From the NCBI GenBank assembly GCA_900550375.1, contig URRP01000025.1, positions 1 through 37,812 on the forward strand: a DNA stretch of 37,812 nt. The letters are read 5' to 3'. Source of the stretch: an uncultured Alistipes sp. (lineage in GTDB: Bacteria > Bacteroidota > Bacteroidia > Bacteroidales > Rikenellaceae). The notes beneath the pieces were generated by a model, which made no database searches, was not told the DNA's origin, and saw nothing but the letters and a program-made list of their open reading frames with translations. A program made the translations under genes and the position numbers. Below, in pieces: positions 14,741 through 20,880 of this stretch (the first letter of the stretch is position 1; each line of letters starts with the position of its first letter).

Positions 14741-14771
14741 CAAAAATATCGTTTTATTTTGGTAAAACAAA
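14741..14771 (-). promoter_or_regulatory. Promoter of carboxynorspermidine dehydrogenase
   Basis: On the minus strand TTTG (14771-14768), 19 nt, then TATTTTTG (14748-14741). The ATG lies 40 nt beyond. It interleaves with the tRNA-Lys promoter on the other strand. Confidence 0.7.
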
Positions 14772-14788
14772 AATATTCCCTACATTTG
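14758..14788 (+). promoter_or_regulatory. Promoter of tRNA-Lys
   Basis: TTTG (14758-14761), 19 nt, then TACATTTG (14781-14788), a perfect consensus. Its -33 element lies inside the spacer of the minus-strand promoter. Confidence 0.78.
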
Positions 14789-14834
14789 CACCACCAAATC
14801 GGAAGAACATTGTTTCGGATGTTTGGCAGGTGTT

Positions 14835-14907
14835 GAATCCGTAGCTCAGCTGGTAGAGCACAACACTTTTAATGTTGGGGTCCCGGGTTCGAGCCCCGGC
14901 GGGTTCA
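14835..14907 (+). tRNA. tRNA-Lys (TTT)
   Basis: The acceptor stem GAATCCG pairs with CGGGTTC (one T-G pair), with discriminator A. The D-arm is AGCTCAGCTGGTAGAGC. The anticodon stem-loop CAACA-CTTTTAA-TGTTG gives TTT, lysine. The T-arm is CCGGG-TTCGAGC-CCCGG. CCA is not encoded. Confidence 0.95.
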
Positions 14908-14920
14908 CCGAAAAAAAGAA

Positions 14921-14953
14921 CCGATAATCACGTGATTATCGGCTCTTTTTTTT
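14921..14953 (+). terminator. Terminator of tRNA-Lys
   Basis: CCGATAATCAC (14921-14931) is followed directly by its perfect reverse complement GTGATTATCGG (14932-14942), then CTC and a long T run. An A run precedes it, so it may work in both directions. From 14960 to 15189 I see no gene, RNA or clear hairpin. Confidence 0.85.
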
Positions 14954-15189
14954 TGTTTTTGGATACTCTGTGTCTCTGTAATGATATCCTGCGAAAATTT
15001 GCGTATGTTGAAATTACGCCTGTCTTTTACTGCGTGAATATCTGATTTAACCCATTTGATATCGCCGGCAGCTTATAAAAGTTACGGGACTATTACGCAG
15101 TACAGCCGTTCGAAAGCTGCAATGTCGCGCCGCTTTTTCAGTCGAGATCAAGCGGTTCAGAGGAGTTTGCGATCGTCTGCGATGGACGA

Positions 15190-15211
15190 AAATCCCCATT
15201 TATGGGTATTT
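15190..15211 (+). promoter_or_regulatory. Candidate operator of the hemerythrin/LuxR unit
   Basis: AAATCCCCAT (15190-15199) and ATGGGTATTT (15202-15211) form inverted arms matching at 9 of 10 positions around a TT spacer. The right arm overlaps the -33 TTTG (15209-15212), the right place for a repressor or activator. No named regulator motif is recognised. Confidence 0.5.
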
Positions 15212-15239
15212 GGCGCATGATGAAAAGTCGTTATCTTTG
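15209..15239 (+). promoter_or_regulatory. Promoter of the hemerythrin/LuxR unit
   Basis: TTTG (15209-15212), 19 nt, then TATCTTTG (15232-15239). The ATG is at 15257, giving a leader of roughly 10 nt. Confidence 0.75.
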
Positions 15240-15256
15240 CATCAAACAAAGTCTTT

Positions 15257-15958
15257 ATGCACAGACTCGGAAAATATACGGCTTCAGACCGGATGAGCGA
15301 TCTGGTATGCGGGAATTATCACATCCTGCTTATCATGAGCCGTTTCGGCATCGCGCTGGGATTCGGCGACCGTACGGTGGACGAGGTATGCCGCCACAGC
15401 GAAGTCGACACGACGACGTTTCTCGCCGTAGTCAATCTGCTCTACGACGAAGGGACGACGAGTGCCGATTGCCGGAACATATCGCTCGATGCGTTTCTGC
15501 GCTATCTGCACAATTCACACGACTACTTTCTGCAATACCGCCTGCCGGATATCCGGCGCAAGCTGACCGCAGCCGTCGCCTGCGGCCGTAACGAGATCGC
15601 GGACGCCATCGTCCGGTTCTTCGACGACTATGCGGCCGAAGTGCATAAGCATATGATGTATGAGGAAGAGACGGTCTTCCCCTATGTGCGCCATCTGCTT
15701 TCGGGCGACTGTCCGGCAGGGTACGACATCGAAACCTTCCACCGCCAGCACGATCAGATCGAGGCGAAGCTGACGGAGCTGAAAAATATTCTGATTAAAT
15801 ATTACCCCTCTTTGGAGAGTTGCGGGAAGGAGATGAACAGCGTGTTGTTCGACATCTTCCTCTGCGAGTCCGAACTGACCTCTCACAACGACCTTGAAAA
15901 CCGGCTTTTCATCCCGTCGGTCGCCGAAGTCGAACGTAAAACCCGCGACGCACGATGA
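15257..15958 (+). CDS. Hemerythrin-domain protein, RIC/ScdA-like
   Basis: The 233-residue protein has a hemerythrin-like di-iron four-helix bundle from about residue 75. Probable iron ligands are His85/His88 (YLHNSHDYF), His130/His132 and Glu136 (EVHKHMMYEEE), His162/His165 (FHRQHDQIEAKL) and the HNDLENRLF segment near the C terminus. The first 65 residues (LVCGNYHILLIMSRFGI, VDEVCRHSEVDTTTFLAVVNLL) resemble a degenerate form of the N-terminal domain of RIC/ScdA iron-sulfur repair proteins. Relatives repair iron centres after nitric oxide or oxygen damage. The stop overlaps the start of a LuxR-type regulator by 4 nt, suggesting a sensor-effector pair for redox or NO signals. The di-iron site is seen; the ligand sensed is inference. 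Confidence 0.8.
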   Translation: MHRLGKYTASDRMSDLVCGNYHILLIMSRFGIALGFGDRTVDEVCRHSEVDTTTFLAVVNLLYDEGTTSADCRNISLDAFLRYLHNSHDYFLQYRLPDIRRKLTAAVACGRNEIADAIVRFFDDYAAEVHKHMMYEEETVFPYVRHLLSGDCPAGYDIETFHRQHDQIEAKLTELKNILIKYYPSLESCGKEMNSVLFDIFLCESELTSHNDLENRLFIPSVAEVERKTRDAR

Positions 15959-16560
15959 GCACCTTCCTGAAAATCGTCGTAGCCGAGCCTTCGCTGCTTC
16001 TGCGCAGCGGCATGAGCTACGTCCTGCGGCGGTTGACATCGTTCGACGTGCAGGTCGTCGAGACGGGGGAGCCGGAGCTGCTCGAGAAGCTGATCGACGA
16101 AGAGTCGCCCGACATCGTGATCATCAATCCGTCGCTGGCGGACGAAGAGATGCTCCGGCGTATGCAGCAGCAGTCGCTGCGGTTGATCGCCCTGCAAAGT
16201 GCCTTGGCCGACGCCCGCCTGATGCAGCATTTCGACGCCGTCGTATCGATCTACGACACCGCCGAGCAGATCAAGGAGAAACTTCGGTCGGTTTGCCGGT
16301 CACGCAGTGAAGAGGCATCGCAGGAGTTGCTGAGCGCCCGCGAGAAGGAGATCATTGTCGGCGTAGTGAAGGGATTGACCAACAAGCAGATCGCCGAGTA
16401 CCTGTTTATTTCGACGCATACGGTCATCACGCACCGGCGCAACATTGCAGCCAAGTTGCAGATACACTCTCCGGCAGGTTTGACGATCTACGCGATCGTG
16501 AACAAGCTGGTCGAACTGAATGATGTGAAAAATACGATTTACAACAGCGAGGGGCAATAA
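15955..16560 (+). CDS. LuxR-family regulator with degenerate receiver domain
   Basis: The 201-residue protein has an N-terminal receiver-like domain (about 1-115) and a C-terminal LuxR helix-turn-helix (about 123-185: LLSAREKEIIVGVVKGLTNKQIAEYLFISTHTV, ITHRRNIAAKLQI). The receiver lacks the normal phosphorylation site: the strand DIVIIN58 has Asn where Asp is expected, and the acidic pocket is reduced to Glu11 (VVAEPS). It is therefore unlikely to be controlled by ordinary phosphotransfer. No kinase gene is adjacent; the partner is the hemerythrin gene, which it overlaps by 4 nt. It may bind the inverted repeat at 15190-15211, but that is not shown by the sequence. Confidence 0.82.
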   Translation: MSTFLKIVVAEPSLLLRSGMSYVLRRLTSFDVQVVETGEPELLEKLIDEESPDIVIINPSLADEEMLRRMQQQSLRLIALQSALADARLMQHFDAVVSIYDTAEQIKEKLRSVCRSRSEEASQELLSAREKEIIVGVVKGLTNKQIAEYLFISTHTVITHRRNIAAKLQIHSPAGLTIYAIVNKLVELNDVKNTIYNSEGQ

Positions 16561-16595
16561 CTGCCGTTATTTTTGAATTTTGTTAAGTGGCGCTG

Positions 16596-16616
16596 CGCCC
16601 GGGGGTCTCCCGGGCG
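16596..16616. terminator. GC hairpin between convergent genes
   Basis: CGCCCGGG (16596-16603) pairs perfectly with CCCGGGCG (16609-16616) over a 5-nt loop. No T run follows on either strand, so it may slow polymerase or block RNase decay rather than terminate by itself. It lies between the LuxR gene and the DUF4396 remnant. Confidence 0.45.
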
Positions 16617-16625
16617 TTGTCGTCG

Positions 16626-17402
16626 TTACTCCATTGCACTCTTGATTCCGTAGCGGATCAGCAGGATATTGACCGGATAGGAGCAGATGAAACCGCACAG
16701 CATACCGATCTGCATACTGAACCAGAAACTCCATGTCGTGCGTTCCGCCATCATGCCGGGCCACAGAGCGATCGTGAGCGCCATCCAGCCGTACATACCC
16801 ACCTGCCACGCTGTCAGCGAGAGAAAATCGGCCTTCACCGCCTGTTCGAAAGCCTTCGATTTCGGGGTCTGCCGCATGGAACGGATCGCCGAGAATTGGA
16901 AATAGATGCCCAGCACGAGCGCCAGCAAATAATCGAAGACCCAGCTTCCCAGCACGAAACTGCCGCCGACAGCGATCGGAACGAAGTAGAGAAATCCTTC
17001 GCCGATCAGATCGGCCAAGGTGCAGCCGGCGCCGCAATGCAGCGTCGAGCGTACGACCGACCGCCAGCCGGAATGTTTCGCCGGCATCCGCATCCCCTCC
17101 ATTCCGGCCATCGACGTCATGGCGGATTCCGGCTGCATGGACATTTCATGCGCAGCGGGCGGTTCCGTATCGGACGGCATTTTCATTTCATGCAGCATCT
17201 CGCCGGAGGTCGTTGGTTTCGCGCGGCCGAGTCGACGATAGAGCCAGATGCCGAGCACGCCGGCTCACAATCCGGTCAGTACCTATACGCTCCGCATGAT
17301 GGGCATCGGCTGCGGATGATGCCGCAGATCGAAGAGGACGTAGAGCGCGCAGAGGCATCCGGCGATGACGAACAGTGCAGGAACGATGTTGAACGTTGAC
17401 AT
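16626..17402 (-). pseudogene. DUF4396 membrane protein with two Trp-to-stop changes
   Basis: Downstream of 17258 the frame codes 210 residues of a DUF4396 protein: a Met-rich segment (HEMSMQPESAMTSMAGMEGMRM, possibly metal-binding), STLHCGAGCTLADLIGE, and four predicted membrane segments. The true start is ATG 17402: MSTFNIVPALFVIAGCLCALYVLFD gives a signal-anchor helix, and the same frame continues through MRSV-TAG-VLTGL-TGA-AGVLGIWLYRRL. The two stops fall where the helix would accept Trp, and each is one G-to-A change from TGG. With Trp restored the protein is 258 residues, the usual size. As sequenced only an N-terminal peptide of about 40 residues could be made, unless stops are read through. 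Related proteins sit near copper-handling genes, but no role is proven. Confidence 0.75.
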
Positions 17403-17451
17403 GATACGACGACAGTTTGACGCTGAGAGTCAGTGCAAGCGCTGTGCCGTT

Positions 17452-17639
17452 CTTGCGGCTCGCTCAGCATGACAGAAATGCGTGCTATCCAGCAGGCGGC
17501 CGATGAATTGTCATCCTGAGGAGGAATCCTTTGAGGATTCCGACGTGAGGATCAAATGCGATTGCGTAGGCGGTCGCGCTTCGGCATAACAGAAAACGGT
17601 CGATGCTCACGCTCGCCTTGCAGCTCGCTCAGCATGACA
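17452..17639. repeat. MITE-like repeat with TGTCATCCTGAG/CTCAGCATGACA ends
   Basis: TGTCATCCTGAG (17509-17520) and CTCAGCATGACA (17628-17639) are near-perfect inverted ends, 130 nt apart in total. Inside, GGAATCCT (17523-17530) and AGGATTCC (17534-17541) form a perfect hairpin. The right end also occurs just outside: 17452-17474 and 17617-17639 match at 22 of 23 positions. No coding potential. This resembles the short non-autonomous or REP-like repeats scattered between genes in Bacteroidota; whether it was ever mobile is inference. Confidence 0.65.
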
Positions 17640-17760
17640 ATTGACGTTTGCTTTTGCGCTCGGCTTGCTCGCTTTGCGGGATTTCATCCCGCGTAGATAG
17701 GTCGCGCCTCGGCAAACCCGCAAACAAGTTTGCTTTTGCGCTCGGCTTGCACTATCTTTG
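17640..17760 (+). repeat. Dispersed promoter-bearing repeat, copy C (partly duplicated)
   Basis: A 23-nt segment starting GTTTGCTTTTGCGCTCGG occurs identically at 17646-17668 and 17728-17750. Between them GCGGGAT (17676-17682) and ATCCCGC (17686-17692) form a hairpin, and CGCCTCGGCA, CAAAC-AA-GTTTG and TGCGCTCGGC match the right half of copies A and B. It ends in TATCTTTG, the promoter of the next gene. The left boundary touches the MITE-like repeat. Confidence 0.65.
17729..17760 (+). promoter_or_regulatory. Promoter of C_GCAxxG_C_C gene
   Basis: TTTG (17729-17732), 20 nt, then TATCTTTG (17753-17760). Same spacing and same repeat context as the promoters at 2438 and 9993. Confidence 0.7.
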
Positions 17761-17784
17761 TCCGAAAACACAAATAAGCATCCG

Positions 17785-18267
17785 ATGGATTTTGTTCTCG
17801 AAGAGCGGGTGGAAAAGGCCCGCGGCCTGTTTCGGCAGGGATATAACTGTTCACAGTCCGTATTCTTGGCATACAGCGACCTGCTGGGCATCGACCCGAC
17901 GCTCGCCGCGACCCTTTCCGGCCCGCTGGGCGGTGGGATGGGACGTTTGCGGGAGGTATGCGGAGCCGTGAGCGGCATGTCGCTCATCGCCGGATTTCTC
18001 GCGCCCTGTCCCGATCCGGCCGAACGGCAGGCCAAGGCTGCCACCTATGCGCTCGTGCAGCGGTTCGCCGAACGTTTTCGTGCCGAAAACGGCGCTATCG
18101 TCTGTCGTGAACTGTTGGGACTTACCTGCCGGAAGGAGGAGCCCCAGCCTGCGGAGCGGACGGCCGAATACTACAAAAAACGCCCCTGCGTCGAGCTGGT
18201 AGCGTGCGCCGCACGTATCGTCGGAGAGCACCTGCAACAGAAGCCATCCGTCCGGTCTGGAGAGTGA
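17785..18267 (+). CDS. C_GCAxxG_C_C-family cysteine-rich protein
   Basis: The 160-residue protein matches the C_GCAxxG_C_C family, a cytoplasmic Cys-rich family of unknown function thought to be redox-related. Visible pieces are QGYNCSQSVFLAY, the glycine-rich GPLGGGMGRLREVCGAVSGMSLIAG, APCPDPAERQ, VCRELLGLTCR and KKRPCVELVACAARIVGE near the C terminus. The central motif reads CGAVSG here, as in many members. Paired cysteines may bind a metal or cluster. ATG 17785 is preferred over the TTG at 17758, which lies inside the -7 promoter box. It is followed 74 nt later by an SMR transporter gene, possibly co-transcribed. Confidence 0.8.
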   Translation: MDFVLEERVEKARGLFRQGYNCSQSVFLAYSDLLGIDPTLAATLSGPLGGGMGRLREVCGAVSGMSLIAGFLAPCPDPAERQAKAATYALVQRFAERFRAENGAIVCRELLGLTCRKEEPQPAERTAEYYKKRPCVELVACAARIVGEHLQQKPSVRSGE

Positions 18268-18341
18268 TCGTTCTCGACCGATACGGGCCACATTGGATCA
18301 TTCCGACGGCCGGAACCGAAATAATTTGTAAAAAACCTCTT

Positions 18342-18668
18342 ATGAACTGGATTATACTGGTCGTCGCCGGACTGTTCGAGACGGCTTTCGCCTTTTGCTT
18401 AGGCAAGATGAAAGAGACGGATGGAAATACGTCCGCAGGGTGGGCGGTAGGATTCGTCGTTTGTCTGGCAATCAGTATGCTGCTCCTGATGAAAGCGACG
18501 AAGACGCTGCCGATCGGTACGGCATATGCCGTATGGACCGGAATCGGGGCTGTCGGCACGGTGGTCATGGGAATCCTGTTTTTTAAAGAGCCGTCCACCT
18601 TCTGGCGCCTCTTCTTTCTGATGACGCTTGTCTGTTCGATCGTCGGCCTGAAGTTCGTCTCGGAATAG
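18342..18668 (+). CDS. SMR-family small multidrug/guanidinium transporter
   Basis: The 108-residue protein has four membrane helices and the small multidrug resistance signature. Glu13 in LVVAGLFETAFAF is the essential substrate/proton-binding carboxylate. The segment PIGTAYAVWTGIGAVGTVVMGILFF is closer to the Gdx/SugE (guanidinium exporter) branch than to EmrE, which usually has IAYAIWSGVG. It works as a dual-topology dimer in the inner membrane. No guanidine riboswitch fold is evident in the 74 nt upstream, so the substrate is uncertain. ATG 18342 begins the first helix exactly; upstream codons in the same frame look non-coding. A strong terminator follows directly. Confidence 0.85.
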   Translation: MNWIILVVAGLFETAFAFCLGKMKETDGNTSAGWAVGFVVCLAISMLLLMKATKTLPIGTAYAVWTGIGAVGTVVMGILFFKEPSTFWRLFFLMTLVCSIVGLKFVSE

Positions 18669-18670
18669 AA

Positions 18671-18712
18671 AAGGCGAAGAGCCGTTTTCAAAAACGACTC
18701 TTCGCCTTGTTT
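18671..18712. terminator. Bidirectional terminator
   Basis: AAGGCGAAGAG (18671-18681) pairs with CTCTTCGCCTT (18698-18708), with an inner CGTTTT/AAAACG stem, then GTTTT. It separates the SMR gene from the convergent lipoprotein gene. Confidence 0.8.
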
Positions 18713-18732
18713 TCCGCTCCGAAGCGAGCAGA

Positions 18733-19398
18733 TCATTTGGCGGCAGTCCAATTGAATTCGGTACTGATCGTCTTACCTTTTTCGTCGGTGACCGTCAGTG
18801 TAAATTTGTGTGACTTGCTCAGCGTAGGTTGCGATTCGAAGGTCAAAAAGAAGATCGGATTCAGCAGCGTCAGATCACGGCTGTCGATCTCGGAAAGGCG
18901 CATATAGAGCGGTGAATCGTTGGAGCCGTACCAGATGTAAAGTTGATTCTGCTCATAAAAAGGAGGTGCATTTTTCCAATCGAACGTTTTCGTATAGCCG
19001 CTTTGGATGTAATCATAGGGGGATGCACCTGCAAGGAACGTAATATCCGCCAACGAAGCACCGGCTTTGTGCCGCTCGTCAAAATCGCTGTCGCTCACGA
19101 GGTCAATTGTGGTGAGAGTACTGGCGATGGCTTGGGTCGAATGCGGAACGATTTCCCGATTGTAGCTTCTGTCGTTGTAATAGGTGCACAACGAATTTCC
19201 GGAAAGGGTTTTCCCTTGACCGACGACACTGAGATATTTCGAATTTCCCCGAACCGATAAATTCTCGACCTCGATGTAGTCTTGGATATAGCATACGGAG
19301 TATTGTGCTCCTGATATCTGGTCATCTTTACGAACCGTATCGCATGATCCGAAAAACAGAACCGAAATAATCAACGCTATCGATATAACTGATTTCAT
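18733..19398 (-). CDS. Lipoprotein of unknown function beside C10 peptidase
   Basis: The 221-residue protein begins MKSVISIALIISVLFFGSC, a lipoprotein signal with Cys19, then DTVRKDDQISGAQYSVCYIQDYIEV. It has no catalytic motif I recognise. Strand-rich segments such as LNPIFFLTFESQ and HKFTLTVTDEKGKTISTEFNW at the C terminus suggest a beta-sandwich or all-beta fold. It starts 13 nt after the stop of the C10 peptidase and must be in the same transcript. In Bacteroides fragilis, C10 peptidases are paired with small Spi-like inhibitor proteins. This lipoprotein holds the same genomic position, but no sequence resemblance to those inhibitors can be claimed. Its AT content is higher than the flanking genes, like its partner. 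Confidence 0.7.
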   Translation of the reverse strand: MKSVISIALIISVLFFGSCDTVRKDDQISGAQYSVCYIQDYIEVENLSVRGNSKYLSVVGQGKTLSGNSLCTYYNDRSYNREIVPHSTQAIASTLTTIDLVSDSDFDERHKAGASLADITFLAGASPYDYIQSGYTKTFDWKNAPPFYEQNQLYIWYGSNDSPLYMRLSEIDSRDLTLLNPIFFLTFESQPTLSKSHKFTLTVTDEKGKTISTEFNWTAAK

Positions 19399-19411
19399 AA
19401 TTGTAAATAGG

Positions 19412-20737
19412 TTATGGGTGAATATTCGGAATCATTTTAAGTAGAAATCGGTAGTAGCCCGCAGCCCCTTCCCAATAGGAAGTCGACCGAACTTCCGGCC
19501 CTGCTATCGTATTGAAAGCATCTGCCAGATAATAACCGTCGTCTTGACCGTTCCATCCCCAATTGCAATGATATAAATATCGCTTTTCCATTTCCGTCTT
19601 GGCCAACGTCCCATTATAAAGGTAAGTGTATATGTATCTCGTTTGAGTCATACTTCCGTCTATTACCCATGTATGTCCGTTGGTGTGATTATAATGTGTT
19701 ACAGGGACACCCATTACTTTGTCTAAAACCGTTTGTCTTCTGGCGTATCCTGTTACGAGTATAGGCTTTTCGGCATTACAATTCAAGTTTTGCAGCGAGC
19801 CCACCGATGCGTATCCGAAATTCCGAAACGTTCTTGTTACATTATCCATACTGGCACCGCTGGCGTCCACACCGTAATTCATATTCAAGTTTTCCGGCCT
19901 GCCTAAATCCGCGACAAGTCTGGCAGCCATGTCAAGCGCCTCAGCAGGTTCATAATCGTATCGATACCGATAATTCCGCATGATATTCCAATCATAAGCC
20001 GTGCCGTTATAGGTATGATTATATCCGTAATAATACATGATTTGAGCGACGGCTACTGCAACGCATCCGACAAGCGCTTTCTCACCGTTACTCGTATAAC
20101 AATATCTGTTCAATGGATCGCCTTGCCCCCATGAACAATTTAGTTCCCGCTCATTATATTCTCGTGTAATTTCCCAGTCGGAATACTCGACGTAATCGGC
20201 ATCGATATCGGGGTCATAACCGTCATCTCCATCGTCGCTCAAAACGACGGGTTCGCCACTATCATTATAAACTGGCAACCTTGTTTTGAGTTGATAATAG
20301 GTATCTGCATTCGATAAAAAAATAGCGAGTCCCGGATTATCAATCCCTTTCGCAGGATCGAGACGGCCGCTCTCTACGAATGCGAGAATATCGTGAACGC
20401 GCGTATCTCCCGAAACCAGAGCGTATCCCTTGTTGTCCGAAAAGTTAAACAGGTAAACCAAAGGTTGGCCTTCGGAGAATTCGGCAGATCGGGTCTCTGA
20501 AAAACCTCCGAGTGTGATAATCTCTGTAATCTCTCGCGGTTTGCCGGATCGTGTTTGCATATCGAACTCATCCATGAATTTCAGTAAATTGGATGTTGCT
20601 TGCTCGACAGATACGTATGTAGACGGTTCTTGAGCAACAGTTGTTGACTCAATAAAATCTTTTTCATTTTTCGTGCAACCTTGTATCAAGATTAACGAAA
20701 TAAAAGAGAATAATAAAAAGCCGTTGATTTTTTTCAT
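19412..20737 (-). CDS. C10-family (streptopain-like) cysteine peptidase lipoprotein
   Basis: The 441-residue protein starts MKKINGFLLFSFISLILIQGC, a lipoprotein signal (Cys21). Residues about 40-165 look like a streptopain-type prodomain (YLFNFSDNKGYALVSGDTRVHDILAFVESG). The catalytic domain has Cys in ALVGCVAVAVAQIMYYY, preceded by NCSWGQGDPLN, the His in GHTWVIDG and the CNWGWNG motif. These match the C10 Cys/His dyad and oxyanion-loop pattern. An acidic linker (DDGDDGYDPDIDADY) precedes the domain and may carry the activation cleavage site. The gene is lower in GC than its neighbours, which hints at transfer. Expected role: secreted or surface protease, activated by cutting off the prodomain. 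Confidence 0.88.
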   Translation of the reverse strand: MKKINGFLLFSFISLILIQGCTKNEKDFIESTTVAQEPSTYVSVEQATSNLLKFMDEFDMQTRSGKPREITEIITLGGFSETRSAEFSEGQPLVYLFNFSDNKGYALVSGDTRVHDILAFVESGRLDPAKGIDNPGLAIFLSNADTYYQLKTRLPVYNDSGEPVVLSDDGDDGYDPDIDADYVEYSDWEITREYNERELNCSWGQGDPLNRYCYTSNGEKALVGCVAVAVAQIMYYYGYNHTYNGTAYDWNIMRNYRYRYDYEPAEALDMAARLVADLGRPENLNMNYGVDASGASMDNVTRTFRNFGYASVGSLQNLNCNAEKPILVTGYARRQTVLDKVMGVPVTHYNHTNGHTWVIDGSMTQTRYIYTYLYNGTLAKTEMEKRYLYHCNWGWNGQDDGYYLADAFNTIAGPEVRSTSYWEGAAGYYRFLLKMIPNIHP

Positions 20738-20823
20738 GGCAAATAGTTTTAAGATTGTTTAAATATACAAAATATTCCTGAATTCCATGCATTTGCGGTA
20801 AAAAAAACAAAGAGGGCGGGGCG

Positions 20824-20855
20824 AAAAAAAACGGCGGGGATTCGAATCCCCGCCG
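20824..20855 (-). terminator. Terminator of the biotin-dependent carboxylase/decarboxylase gene
   Basis: A perfect 24-nt palindrome at 20832-20855 (arms CGGCGGGGATTC / GAATCCCCGCCG), followed on the minus strand by a U run (A's at 20824-20831). Confidence 0.85.
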
Positions 20856-20880
20856 GTAACCATTAAATTTTTCCGACCGC

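Noticed and set aside
16596..17760. CRISPR array in the repeat-rich gap
   Set aside because: Repeats are few, unevenly spaced and palindromic, with no regular spacers and no cas genes nearby.
18268..18341. Guanidine riboswitch before the SMR gene
   Set aside because: The interval is only 74 nt and I could not find the paired ACGR-loop hairpins or other class features.
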